NCBI GenBank assembly: GCA_045639905.1
Contig: JAZUDZ010000050.1
Coordinates: 1-64,000, forward strand
Length of the DNA stretch: 64,000 nt
Reading direction: 5' to 3'
Source: RGIG426 sp045639905
GTDB lineage: Bacteria > Bacillota > Clostridia > Oscillospirales > Acutalibacteraceae
Below are positions 16,426 through 24,768 of this stretch, piece by piece. Below the pieces are notes generated by a model, which was not told the DNA's origin, searched no databases, and worked only from the letters and a program-made list of their open reading frames with translations. Numbering within the stretch: the stretch's first letter is position 1; each line of letters opens with the position of its first letter. The position numbers and the translations under genes are program-made.

Positions 16426-17721
16426 TTACATTAAGGTGATACCGTCAATGATGACATTGAAGTACGGAGCAGAACGAACGCTGGACTCGGAGAATTCGCC
16501 GTCTTTGATAACGTCGGTATCCGGAGTGAAGGCTTCGTCGGCAACCGCATCAGCCATGTAAGAGGTCAAATGACCGTCGGCATCGGTTTTGTAGTTGTCC
16601 GGGGTAACAAAGTTTTTGCTGTTGGTTTCGATGGTGGCCGGATCTTTCACGGTGAAGGTGGCGGTATCGAAAACCTTGAGTTCGCCGGAGACGAGTTTCG
16701 CTTTGAGCTCTTCAATCTTTTCGGCAGTGCCTTTGGCAGCAGCAGCTTCGTTGAGTTCGGTCAATTCAACAGAACCGGTCTCAATGGTGCCGCACCAGTC
16801 GGTGTCAAATTTCTCACCGTTGGCAGTAGCTTTGATGCTCATTTCGAAATACGGAGCCCAGTTGATTTTGGAAGCAATCAAGGCAGTTTTCGGAGCAATG
16901 TTGATGGTGCTGACGTTGTAGGAAACGTTCGGAATGTTATTCTCTTCGCAAGCTTTCGGAGCGCCTTCGGAGTCAGCGTGCTGGCTGATAAGGACGCAAC
17001 CGCTCTTGATGAGGTTCAAAGCACCTTCGCGCTCGAGAGCAATATCAAACCAGGAGTTTGTATAGGTAACTTTCATGGTAGCGGTGGGGCACATATAACG
17101 GGCACCCAAGAAGAAGGAGGTATAACCGGAGATAACTTCGGCATACGGCCAGGCACCAACATAACCGATAACGGCTTCTTCAGCCTTAATCTTGCCGCTT
17201 TCAATCATCTCGTTCAGTTTCATACCAGCAGCAACACCGGCGAGGAAACGGCCCTGATAGATGGAAGCAAAAGCATTGTGATAGTTGTCAAGTTTCACAA
17301 CCTGGGAATTGGTACCGGTTGCATGAGCAAACTGGACTTCCGGGAAAGCTTTGGCAGCTTCAATCATGTAGCTTTCATGACCGAAGGAATCGGCAAAGAC
17401 ATAGTTGCAGCCGGCATCGGCGAGCTCTTCGGCAACCTGCTGGCACTCTTGACCTTCGGGAACGTTGGTCTTGATCATAACCTGTTCATCAGACAAGCCA
17501 AGGGCTTTCTGGGCATCTTTCATACCCTGGATGAAGTTGTTGTCGTAGGTAGAGTTTTCGTCGTGCAGGCAAATCAAACCAACTTTGATGTCGGCGAGTT
17601 TGCTGTCGGCCTGTGTGGCACCGCTGTTTTCGTTCTCGTTGCCTTTTTTGTCACAGCCGGTGAAGGCGAGACAAAGGACGGCCAAAGAAAGAACCAAAAC
17701 AATACTGAGAAGTTTTTTCAT
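16426..17721 (-). CDS. BMP-family nucleoside-binding lipoprotein
   Basis: The 431-residue substrate-binding lipoprotein has a signal peptide with lipobox LAFTGC. The domain is of the BMP/PnrA (Med) family: VGLICLHDENSTYDNNFIQG near the start and DSFGHESYMIEAA, QVQFAHATGTN-like segment, VGAWPYAEVISG, SQHADSEGAP. PnrA-type proteins bind purine nucleosides. I chose the second ATG (17721), 9 nt from GGAGG, as the first ATG abuts the SD. It follows xpt by 74 bp and is upstream of the ATPase and permeases. Confidence 0.9.
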   Translation of the reverse strand: MKKLLSIVLVLSLAVLCLAFTGCDKKGNENENSGATQADSKLADIKVGLICLHDENSTYDNNFIQGMKDAQKALGLSDEQVMIKTNVPEGQECQQVAEELADAGCNYVFADSFGHESYMIEAAKAFPEVQFAHATGTNSQVVKLDNYHNAFASIYQGRFLAGVAAGMKLNEMIESGKIKAEEAVIGYVGAWPYAEVISGYTSFFLGARYMCPTATMKVTYTNSWFDIALEREGALNLIKSGCVLISQHADSEGAPKACEENNIPNVSYNVSTINIAPKTALIASKINWAPYFEMSIKATANGEKFDTDWCGTIETGSVELTELNEAAAAKGTAEKIEELKAKLVSGELKVFDTATFTVKDPATIETNSKNFVTPDNYKTDADGHLTSYMADAVADEAFTPDTDVIKDGEFSESSVRSAPYFNVIIDGITLM

Positions 17722-17795
17722 AGGTTTCATCCTCCTAAAAATGTTTGTTTATGTAAAGTTTTTTTACATACAAAGTGAAATGGAAGCGGACACTA

Positions 17796-18371
17796 TCAGG
17801 ACCGGAAGGTAATATTTCCTTCATCGTCCATGCTGTCAACAATGGCCAGAGACTCCACATGAATTCCTTCGGCCCGAAGTTCATCGCCACCGCACTGGAA
17901 GCCCTTTTCAATGGCCGCAGCACACCCGACCAGGTTAGCCCCCGCATCGGCAATCATTTTCCGCATTCCCTTGATGGCGTTTCCGCAGGCCAGAAAGTCA
18001 TCGGCGATGAGAATCTTGTCGCCTGCATTCAAATACTCTTTGGAAATAACCGCCTGATAGGCATTTCCGTGGGTATAGGAATAAATCTCCGCCGCATACA
18101 CATCACTGCCCAGGTTGGCAGAAGCGTGTTTCTTGACAATAATCATTTGAATTCCAAGCGTTTGGGCAATCAATGTGGCAAACGGAATACCGGACGCCTC
18201 AATGGTCATAACCTTGGTGGCGCCGGAATCTTTAAATAAACGAGCGATTTCCTTGCAAACCTCTGTCATAAACTCGACATCCACCTGCTGATTCAGGAAA
18301 CCGCCAACCTTCAAAATATTACCCGGGAGCACAATACCGTCTGTCAGGATTTTTTCTTCCATTAATTTCAT
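17796..18371 (-). CDS. xpt: Xanthine phosphoribosyltransferase
   Basis: A 191-residue type I phosphoribosyltransferase that turns xanthine and PRPP into XMP. Visible are KVMTIEASGIPFA, VIVKKHASANLGS-like loop and the PRPP loop ILIADDFLACGNA. The reported longer frame starts inside the riboswitch terminator; ATG at 18371 (MKLMEEKIL) has GGAGGG seven nt upstream and fits Xpt lengths. Another ATG two codons before is too near the SD. It is controlled by the guanine riboswitch directly upstream, as in Bacillus, and probably drives the transporter genes behind it. Confidence 0.93.
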   Translation of the reverse strand: MKLMEEKILTDGIVLPGNILKVGGFLNQQVDVEFMTEVCKEIARLFKDSGATKVMTIEASGIPFATLIAQTLGIQMIIVKKHASANLGSDVYAAEIYSYTHGNAYQAVISKEYLNAGDKILIADDFLACGNAIKGMRKMIADAGANLVGCAAAIEKGFQCGGDELRAEGIHVESLAIVDSMDDEGNITFRS

Positions 18372-18391
18372 AGTCATACCCTCCCGAAAAC

Positions 18392-18428
18392 AAAAAAACA
18401 GCGGTTCTTTCATCCGAAAAAGCCACTG
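18392..18428 (-). terminator. Riboswitch-controlled intrinsic terminator
   Basis: CAGTGG pairs with CCGCTG, extended by a T/A-rich stem, with seven T on the minus strand. It lies between the guanine aptamer and the xpt SD, the normal off-switch position. Confidence 0.8.
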
Positions 18429-18441
18429 CAATCCAAAAAAC

Positions 18442-18505
18442 CAGTAGTCGCAACTTTTTTGGCGTGCGGTAGAAACATTCGGGCCATCTTTCCGAACCTA
18501 TACTG
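18442..18505 (-). ncRNA. Guanine-class purine riboswitch aptamer
   Basis: P1 is CAGTA/TACTG. The core shows the conserved TATAGG start, the central GTTTCTACC and the J3/1 GACTAC. The pyrimidine that reads the ligand is C (GAC-TAC) as in guanine/xanthine-sensing forms, not U as in adenine forms. Ligand binding would favour the terminator at 18392-18428 and shut off xpt and the transporter. Confidence 0.93.
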
Positions 18506-18534
18506 TTCATATATTGTTCATTTTTTGTAATTTC

Positions 18535-18563
18535 ATTATACTGTTGCGCTCTAAAAAATGCAA
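18535..18563 (-). promoter_or_regulatory. Promoter of the riboswitch-xpt unit
   Basis: TTGCAT (18558-18563), 17 bp, TATAAT (18535-18540) on the minus strand, about 28 bp before P1. Confidence 0.8.
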
Positions 18564-18620
18564 CAAGCATTTCCCTCCGACAAATACAATTTGAAACATT
18601 TTTGTCCTTTTGTACAAGAC

Positions 18621-18673
18621 AAAAAAATCCCGTATGCGGACCTTGTTTTCGAAGGCCGTCACACACGGGATTT
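18621..18673 (-). terminator. Terminator of the arg/amino-acid transporter operon
   Basis: AAATCCCGT pairs with ACGGGATTT, with an internal stem (GGCCTTC/GAAGGTCC-like), then TTTTTTT on the minus strand. Confidence 0.8.
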
Positions 18674-18680
18674 TTGTCCG

Positions 18681-19448
18681 TTACAATACTTTTGCAAGGA
18701 AGGACTTCAGGCGTTCGGACTGCGGGTTTCCGAACACGTCGGCCGGTGAACCCTCTTCCATGATAACACCGTCTTCCAGGAACAGGACACGGTCTCCCAC
18801 CTCACGGGCAAAGCCCATTTCATGGGTAACCATAACCATGGTCATACCGCTTTCCGCCAGTTCCTTCATGAGATCCAGAACCTCTCCGACCATTTCCGGA
18901 TCCAGGGCACTGGTAGGCTCATCAAACAAAATCACCTTCGGATTCATGGCCAGCGAGCGGACAATGGCCACACGCTGCTTCTGCCCGCCGGAAAGCTGGG
19001 ACGGATACTGGTCGGCTTTTTCCTCAAGACCGATTCTCTCGAGAAGCTCCATAGCTTGTTTTCTGGCAGCCGCTTTAATCTCCTTCTTATGGCGGCGATC
19101 CTTTTTGGTTTGAATCATAACGGGAGCCAGCATAATGTTCTCCACAACCGTCATATTGTTAAACAGATTAAAATGCTGGAAAACCATTCCCATTTTCTGA
19201 CGGTGAATGTTAATGTCAACGGACTCATCCGCCAGGTTCACGTCGTCAAAAATAATCTTTCCGGAAGTCGGATCTTCCATGCAGTTCAGGCAACGCAGAA
19301 AAGTGGATTTACCGGAACCGGAAGGACCGATAACGGCCACCACTTCTCCCTCATGAATATCGGTGGTAATGCCACGCAAGACGTGGTTGTCGGCGAAAGA
19401 CTTCGTCAAATCCTCCACGTGAATTAAAACAGGAGCATCATTTTTCAC
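18681..19448 (-). CDS. Polar amino-acid ABC transporter ATPase (system 1)
   Basis: A 255-residue ATPase of the PAAT/GlnQ type. Walker A GPSGSGKSTF, Q-loop MVFQHFNLF, signature LSGGQKQRVAI, Walker B VILFDEPTSALD, switch HEMGFA. The start overlaps the permease gene by 11 bp. It ends the unit argG-argH-SBP-permease-ATPase. Gene context suggests arginine, citrulline or ornithine as substrate (inference). Confidence 0.93.
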   Translation of the reverse strand: MKNDAPVLIHVEDLTKSFADNHVLRGITTDIHEGEVVAVIGPSGSGKSTFLRCLNCMEDPTSGKIIFDDVNLADESVDINIHRQKMGMVFQHFNLFNNMTVVENIMLAPVMIQTKKDRRHKKEIKAAARKQAMELLERIGLEEKADQYPSQLSGGQKQRVAIVRSLAMNPKVILFDEPTSALDPEMVGEVLDLMKELAESGMTMVMVTHEMGFAREVGDRVLFLEDGVIMEEGSPADVFGNPQSERLKSFLAKVL

Positions 19449-20205
19449 TCTTACGCAGCCTCCTTTCCAGGACAGCCAAAAGCTTTGTCAAAATCAAAAC
19501 GATTGCCAGATAAATCAAAGCCAGACTGACATACGGCACATAGGCCTGATAGGTTTTTGCCACAATATTCTGAGCCTGTTTGGTCACGTCTCTCAGTGCG
19601 ATAACCGACACAAGGGACGTATCCTTAAGCAGGGTAATCATCTCATTACCGAGAGCCGGCAAAATGTTTTTTATAGCCTGCGGGATAATGACTTTGATCA
19701 TGGTTTCCATATAACTCAGTCCCAGGCTTCGTCCAGCTTCCATTTGGCCGGAATCGACGGACTGAAGACCGGAACGGGCAATTTCGGCAACATACGCACC
19801 GGAGTTAATGCCCAGCGTTATAATACCGCAGAAAATCATGCCGATTTCCTGTTTCGGAACCATAATGACAAAGCCCATAATCAGGAGCTGGACCATCATC
19901 GGCGTACCGCGGATAATGGCCAGGTAGGCCTTACATACTCCATTAAAGAACCGAAGTAAGAAGCCCGGCTTGTACACACTTTCATAACTGGTACGGATAA
20001 TAGCAACGATCAAGCCCAAAATAATACCGATGGCCAACGCGCCCAGTGTTACGATAAATGTGATTTTAAGACCGCTGGTAAAGAACTTCCAACGATCCTG
20101 AAATACGAAAGTTTGATATAGCTGGTACAGCAAATTCTGAAGCCAGGACGGGATATGGGAAATCCAGTCCGGCGCATTTGCCAACCAATCTGTAAAGGTG
20201 GACAT
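19438..20205 (-). CDS. Polar amino-acid ABC transporter permease (system 1)
   Basis: A 255-residue HisM/ArtM-type permease. The coupling EAA motif reads SGQMEAGRSLGLSYMETM. About five membrane segments follow a longer N-terminal stretch (WLANAPDWISHIPSWLQ) with an additional amphipathic region. The 75-bp gap to the SBP gene holds a hairpin (AATGGGCG at 20228-20235 with CGCCCATT at 20247-20254) without T run, likely an mRNA stabiliser giving more SBP than membrane parts. Confidence 0.92.
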   Translation of the reverse strand: MSTFTDWLANAPDWISHIPSWLQNLLYQLYQTFVFQDRWKFFTSGLKITFIVTLGALAIGIILGLIVAIIRTSYESVYKPGFLLRFFNGVCKAYLAIIRGTPMMVQLLIMGFVIMVPKQEIGMIFCGIITLGINSGAYVAEIARSGLQSVDSGQMEAGRSLGLSYMETMIKVIIPQAIKNILPALGNEMITLLKDTSLVSVIALRDVTKQAQNIVAKTYQAYVPYVSLALIYLAIVLILTKLLAVLERRLRKSEK

Positions 20206-20280
20206 AGAAGCCTCCTAAAACTGCGAGAATGGGCGGCCGTTACAGTCGCCCATTATAGCATACTAATGTGTTGTTTCCGA

Positions 20281-21063
20281 TTACTCGGCTTTGATGTATT
20301 TGCCGACGATTTTGCCGATGGTACCGTCTTCGGTCAAAGCTTTCAAAGCATTGTTGAAACCGGTAAGGAGTTCCGTGTTATCTTTGGCGATAGCAGCAGC
20401 ATACTCTTCAACGGCATAGGAAGTATCCAAAATGGCAAGACCGGCATTGGCAGCCACGAAGCTCTTGGCCGGCTCGTTGTCGATAACAACGCAGTCAACC
20501 TGGTCGTTCACCAAAGCGGCAACGGCCAAAGCGCCGTTCTGATACTGTTTTACATGATCCTGGCCGTAATCATCCGTGCAGTAGATGTCACCGGTGGTAC
20601 CGGACTGAACACCAATGGTTTTGCCTGCCAAATCATCAACGGATTTGATGGCGGAACCTTCTTTAACAATAACGGCCTGAATACCGGTGGCATAACTATT
20701 GGAGAAGTCAACGGATTGTTTACGCTCGTCGGTAACGGTCATACCGGCCATGGCGAAATCGATGGAGCCGGCCTGAACGGCAGGAACAAGGGAATCAAAT
20801 TCCATGTCTTTAATCTCGAGTTTGTAGCCGAGTTTGTCGCAAATGGCCTGAGCGATTTCCGCATCGATGCCAACGATTTTGCCGTTGTCATCGGTGAATT
20901 CATACGGCGGGAAAGCGGCGTTGGTGCCCATGACCAAGGTCTTGGTTTCGGCAGCTTTGGAAGCTTCACTGTTTTCGACTTCGTTTCCGCCTTTTTCGGT
21001 ACAGCCGGCCAGAAGAGCCATGCACATAACCAAAACAAGGGCTAATGCAATAATTTTTTTCAT
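20281..21063 (-). CDS. Amino-acid-binding lipoprotein (system 1)
   Basis: A 260-residue SBP family 3 lipoprotein. Lipobox LLAGC at about 17-21, an acidic-Ser linker, then the domain: MGTNAAFPPYEFTDDNG, VGIDAEIAQAI, FDSLVPAVQAGSIDF, MTVTDERKQSVDFS. The Arg in TDERK contacts the substrate carboxylate in this family. It follows argH by 18 bp and is thus likely under the same control as arginine biosynthesis. With only argG and argH nearby, import of citrulline or arginine would make sense. Confidence 0.9.
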   Translation of the reverse strand: MKKIIALALVLVMCMALLAGCTEKGGNEVENSEASKAAETKTLVMGTNAAFPPYEFTDDNGKIVGIDAEIAQAICDKLGYKLEIKDMEFDSLVPAVQAGSIDFAMAGMTVTDERKQSVDFSNSYATGIQAVIVKEGSAIKSVDDLAGKTIGVQSGTTGDIYCTDDYGQDHVKQYQNGALAVAALVNDQVDCVVIDNEPAKSFVAANAGLAILDTSYAVEEYAAAIAKDNTELLTGFNNALKALTEDGTIGKIVGKYIKAE

Positions 21064-21081
21064 AATAAAAACTCCTTTTTC

Positions 21082-22464
21082 TTATTGGTTTTCTTTTATC
21101 TTTTGACGAACTACCGCAATCTGATCGGCAACCGACGCTTCCGACGGGCCTCCCAGGCTGGTTCGTTTATCAACACATGTTTTTAAATCGATGGCATCAT
21201 ACACATCGTCGTCAATTTCCGGACAGAAAGCCTGATAGGCTTCCAGCGGAAGGGTTTCCAAAACCAGATTTTCGGCAATGCATTTTGCCACAACCTGTCC
21301 GGAAATCTTGTAAGCCGACCGGAACGGCATTCCCTTTTTCACCAAGTAGTCGGCCAAATCCGTAGCATTGATGAATCCCTTCTGTGCGGCTTTTTTCATG
21401 TTATCCTCACAGACGGTCATCGTCTCCACCATGGGAATCAGAACCTGCAGACACATCTTCACGGTATCCACCGCGTCAAAGATGCTTTCCTTATCTTCCT
21501 GCATATCCTTGTTGTATGCCAGCGGCAATCCCTTGAGCATGGTCAGCGTGCCCATCAGATCTCCGTAAACCCGGCCGGTCTTTCCGCGAATCAATTCCGC
21601 CATATCCGAATTCTTTTTCTGCGGCATAATACTGGAGCCGGTCGTATAGGAATCGGAAAGTTCCACAAATTTAAACTCCCAACTGGTCCACAGGATGATT
21701 TCCTCGGACAAACGCGAGCAATGCATCATCAGAATGGACAGGGCGGATAACAGTTCGGCACAAAAGTCCCGATCGGAAACACCGTCTAAGCTGTTAAAAC
21801 ACACATCGTCAAATCCAAGTTTCGAGGCTTCCAAACGACGGTCGGTATTGTACGTGGTTCCGGCCAGAGCACAGCTTCCGATTGGGGAAACGTTAATCCG
21901 CTTTTTCACGTCCTTTAACCGATCCAAATCCCGGGCAATCATCGAAGCATACGCCATCAGATGATGTCCGAAGGTAATGGGTTGTGCACGCTGTAAATGG
22001 GTATAGCCGGGAAGGATGGTATTCTTATGCTGCTCGGCTTTATCGGCCAGCACCTGAAGGAAGTTTACCAAAAAACCGCGGATGGTGTCAACCTCGTCCC
22101 GTAAATACATACGTAAATCCAGCGCCACCTGATCATTTCTGGAGCGGGCCGTGTGTAATTTCTTGCCCACATCTCCAAGCCGCTTTGTCAGTTCTTCCTC
22201 CACAAACATGTGAATGTCTTCCGCGGCGATGTCGATGAACAGGTTGCCGGAATCCAAATCATGCAAGATGCCTTCCAATCCGTCAATCAGTTGTCCGGCT
22301 TCCTCTTCCGTAATGATTTTTTGTGCACCCAGCATGGCTGCATGTGCCATTGAACCGGTAATATCCTGACGATACATGCGGCAGTCAAAAGAAATCGACG
22401 AGTTAAAATCATCCGCCAACGCGTCTACAATGCCGTCGGTCCGTCCGGCCCACATCTTTGCCAT
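21082..22464 (-). CDS. argH: Argininosuccinate lyase
   Basis: A 460-residue enzyme that splits argininosuccinate into arginine and fumarate. Family motifs are MWAGRTDGIVDAL at the N-terminus, HTARSRNDQVALDLRM, the PGYTHLQRAQPITFGHH segment with the catalytic His, and the signature SSIMPQKKNSDMAEL with the catalytic Ser. Full length for the family. Separated from argG by 19 bp and followed closely by the amino-acid transporter genes. Confidence 0.96.
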   Translation of the reverse strand: MAKMWAGRTDGIVDALADDFNSSISFDCRMYRQDITGSMAHAAMLGAQKIITEEEAGQLIDGLEGILHDLDSGNLFIDIAAEDIHMFVEEELTKRLGDVGKKLHTARSRNDQVALDLRMYLRDEVDTIRGFLVNFLQVLADKAEQHKNTILPGYTHLQRAQPITFGHHLMAYASMIARDLDRLKDVKKRINVSPIGSCALAGTTYNTDRRLEASKLGFDDVCFNSLDGVSDRDFCAELLSALSILMMHCSRLSEEIILWTSWEFKFVELSDSYTTGSSIMPQKKNSDMAELIRGKTGRVYGDLMGTLTMLKGLPLAYNKDMQEDKESIFDAVDTVKMCLQVLIPMVETMTVCEDNMKKAAQKGFINATDLADYLVKKGMPFRSAYKISGQVVAKCIAENLVLETLPLEAYQAFCPEIDDDVYDAIDLKTCVDKRTSLGGPSEASVADQIAVVRQKIKENQ

Positions 22465-22483
22465 GGTTGCACTTCCTTACTTC

Positions 22484-23704
22484 TTAAAGTTTGCCCTGCT
22501 CCAAAAGAGCCTGGACTTTGGTGGGCAGTCCCCACAAGTTGATAAAGCCTTCCGACTGGGTCTGGTCATAATCGGATTCGCCGAAGGTAACCAAATCTTC
22601 CGAGTACAGAGAATACGGAGAAGTCATTCCCGCCGGAATAATATTGCCTTTGTACAATTTCAGTTTAACGGTTCCGGTCACATGCTCATTGGCTTTATTG
22701 GCAAATGCCGTCAAAGCTTCCTGAAGCGGAGAATACCATTTACCATTGTAAATCAAATCCGCATAATCGACAGCCAGCTTCTGTTTCTCGTGGAGCGTGT
22801 CCTTGTCGACGGTCAGCATTTCGAGCTGCTCATGGGCAAAATACAAAATCGTTCCGCCGGGCGTTTCATACACGCCACGGTCTTTCATGCCGACCAAACG
22901 GTTCTCCACGATATCGATGATGCCGATACCGTTGGCACCGCCCAGCTGATTGAGTTTGTCAATGATGGCGCTGGCTTTCATTTTTTCGCCGTTCACGGCA
23001 ACCGGAGCACCGGCCTCAAAGTCAATGGACACATAGGTGGGTTCATCCGGAGCCTGCATCGGGGAAACCCCCATTTCGAGGAAGCCCGGCTTGTCGTAAT
23101 CCGGCTCGTTGGCGGGATCTTCCAGATCAAGACCTTCGTGGCTCAAATGCCACAGGTTCTTGTCTTTGGAATAGCTGGTCTCTCTGGATATTTTCAGCGG
23201 GATGTTATGCGCTTCCGCGTAGTCGATTTCTTCATCTCTGGACTTGATGTCCCATTCTCTCCAAGGAGCAATGATTTTTAAACCCGGAGCAAACCGTTTG
23301 ATGGCCAGTTCAAAACGAACCTGATCGTTTCCTTTACCGGTTGCACCGTGACAAATGGCGTCGGCACCCTCGGCCAAAGCAATCTCGGCCAATTTCTTAC
23401 CGATTACCGGACGGGCAAACGCCGTACCGAGTAAATAGGTTTCATATTTGGCATCCATTTTCAAGGACGGGATAATGATGTCGTCCACCATTTCGTCCAC
23501 CAAATCCGCAACAATCAATTTGGAGGCGCCGGTCTTCAGGGCTTTTTCTTCCAGACCTTCCAGCTCATCTGCCTGTCCCACATTACCGGAAACGGCGATG
23601 ATTTCGGGGTCGTTATAGTTTTCTTTCAGCCACGGGATGATAATGGACGTATCCAAACCTCCGGAATAGGCTAATACAATTTTCTTGATATCTTTCTTTT
23701 CCAT
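22484..23704 (-). CDS. argG: Argininosuccinate synthase
   Basis: A 406-residue ligase joining citrulline and aspartate with ATP. The N-type ATP pyrophosphatase P-loop is AYSGGLDTSIII near residue 14; other motifs are CHGATGKGNDQVRFE, and WREWD. Full length. It leads the operon argG-argH-SBP-permease-ATPase. AGGAGCG lies upstream of the ATG. The leader contains an ARG-box-like palindrome at 23723-23740 between promoter and SD. Confidence 0.96.
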   Translation of the reverse strand: MEKKDIKKIVLAYSGGLDTSIIIPWLKENYNDPEIIAVSGNVGQADELEGLEEKALKTGASKLIVADLVDEMVDDIIIPSLKMDAKYETYLLGTAFARPVIGKKLAEIALAEGADAICHGATGKGNDQVRFELAIKRFAPGLKIIAPWREWDIKSRDEEIDYAEAHNIPLKISRETSYSKDKNLWHLSHEGLDLEDPANEPDYDKPGFLEMGVSPMQAPDEPTYVSIDFEAGAPVAVNGEKMKASAIIDKLNQLGGANGIGIIDIVENRLVGMKDRGVYETPGGTILYFAHEQLEMLTVDKDTLHEKQKLAVDYADLIYNGKWYSPLQEALTAFANKANEHVTGTVKLKLYKGNIIPAGMTSPYSLYSEDLVTFGESDYDQTQSEGFINLWGLPTKVQALLEQGKL

Positions 23705-23722
23705 GGTACATTCGCTCCTTGA

Positions 23723-23740
23723 TATGAAAAAATATTCATT
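23723..23740 (-). promoter_or_regulatory. ARG-box-like operator
   Basis: On the minus strand AATGAATATTTTTTCATA, close to the ArgR/AhrC box pattern ATGAATA-WWWW-TTCAT. A further half site (CACGAATATG) lies toward the start point. Position just after the promoter fits repression by arginine. Confidence 0.6.
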
Positions 23741-23769
23741 TTTTCGCGCATATTCGTGAAACTTTATAC

Positions 23770-23798
23770 ACTATATGCTCTTTATTTCGATTTGTCAA
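23770..23798 (-). promoter_or_regulatory. Promoter of the argGH operon
   Basis: TTGACA (23793-23798), 17 bp, TATAGT (23770-23775) on the minus strand. Confidence 0.8.
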
Positions 23799-23880
23799 CA
23801 GTTTTTTTCGAAAAAATTCCCCTTAATTTTAAACATATATACAAAGAATTTCGTTAATTATTTTAAAATATGCACGGTTT

Positions 23881-23915
23881 TGTGAAAATATGCATATTTT
23901 GTGTATATTTTCACA
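23881..23915. promoter_or_regulatory. Long perfect inverted repeat upstream of argG
   Basis: TGTGAAAATAT and ATATTTTCACA, 11 bp each, face each other over a 13-bp A/T-rich centre with ATGCAT. It lies about 85 bp upstream of the argG -35 box. It could be a second site for ArgR (DNA-loop or wrapping operators are known for it) or another regulator; unproven. Confidence 0.45.
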
Positions 23916-23931
23916 AAAAAACCCTTCAAAC

Positions 23932-23971
23932 AAAAAATCCGTCTGAACGACTCCCCGCTCAAACGGATTTT
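23932..23971 (-). terminator. Terminator after the lipoprotein gene
   Basis: AAAATCCGT pairs with ACGGATTTT and is followed on the minus strand by TTTTTTG. Confidence 0.75.
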
Positions 23972-24002
23972 CCCGATATGGTTTTGTCTTTGTTTGCCCG
24001 AC

Positions 24003-24569
24003 TCAGGCGTTTTTCTGCACCGGAACAAATATGTCATTGGCGAGATCAACCAACACTTTGGAATCAACCGCCGGTATGCTGCTCAAACTGTAGGTGATGC
24101 CGGGGGCAATATCCAGCCAGAGAACGGCACCGGCCTCTTCACACATAATAACCGTTGCATCACGTCCCTGCACGGACGCCTTGCTTTTTTTCATGTTATA
24201 GAACAAACCGGAAATATCCACTGCTTCCTTTTCGTCTGTAGCCTGTGCACGATAGCTGTAGGTTACGCCGTCCAGTTTGAAAACGGTTTCCGCCAAGTCT
24301 TTAATCGAGCGGTAAATAACGTCCGTTGCTCCTTCGGGAGCCTCCAGACCGATGTGAACTCCTTTGATCTGCTCATCTATACCCGTATAGCTTTTTACCG
24401 GATTTTCCATTCCGGCCACAACCCCCTCTGATTCTTCTGATACTTCGGATACCTCCGATACATTCGATACGCCGGACGGCTCCGAAGGTGTCTCTTCTTG
24501 TTTCCCGCAGGCGGCCAGTACAGACAGGCACACCACAAGCACCAAAATAGATGAAATCATTCTTTTCAT
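24003..24569 (-). CDS. Small lipoprotein of unknown function
   Basis: A 188-residue exported lipoprotein: signal peptide with lipobox LAACG (Cys at 21), a Ser/Glu/Val low-complexity linker (22-50, VSEVSEVSEESE) and a compact domain of about 135 residues (IKGVHIGLEAPEGATDV, LDGVTYSYRAQAT, GAVLWLDIAPGITYSL). The domain is not one I can name. It is divergent from the giant dockerin gene and separate from argGH by a terminator. Start supported by AGGAGACTTT upstream of ATG. Confidence 0.8.
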   Translation of the reverse strand: MKRMISSILVLVVCLSVLAACGKQEETPSEPSGVSNVSEVSEVSEESEGVVAGMENPVKSYTGIDEQIKGVHIGLEAPEGATDVIYRSIKDLAETVFKLDGVTYSYRAQATDEKEAVDISGLFYNMKKSKASVQGRDATVIMCEEAGAVLWLDIAPGITYSLSSIPAVDSKVLVDLANDIFVPVQKNA

Positions 24570-24685
24570 AATAAAGTCTCCTATTTCTAATTTGATTGTA
24601 CATATAGTATACCATAATTGAGACCGGATAGGAAGTGTGATATGCCTGCGGAATCATTTCCAGAGGAAAGTTTTAACCTAAACAG

Positions 24686-24714
24686 TTGAAATTTATATAT
24701 AAATATACTATTAT
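24686..24714 (+). promoter_or_regulatory. Promoter of the giant dockerin gene
   Basis: TTGAAA (24686-24691), 17 bp of A/T, TATTAT (24709-24714), 55 bp before the ATG at 24769. Confidence 0.65.
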
Positions 24715-24768
24715 TAGTTTTTGTATACCGAATTTTATTTGGGAAAACACGAAATGAGGTTGATCTGT

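Noticed and set aside
17735..17795. Hairpin between xpt and the SBP gene as a terminator
   Set aside because: Stem of TATGTAAA/TTTACATA only, no T run after it on the minus strand; more likely weak or no termination.
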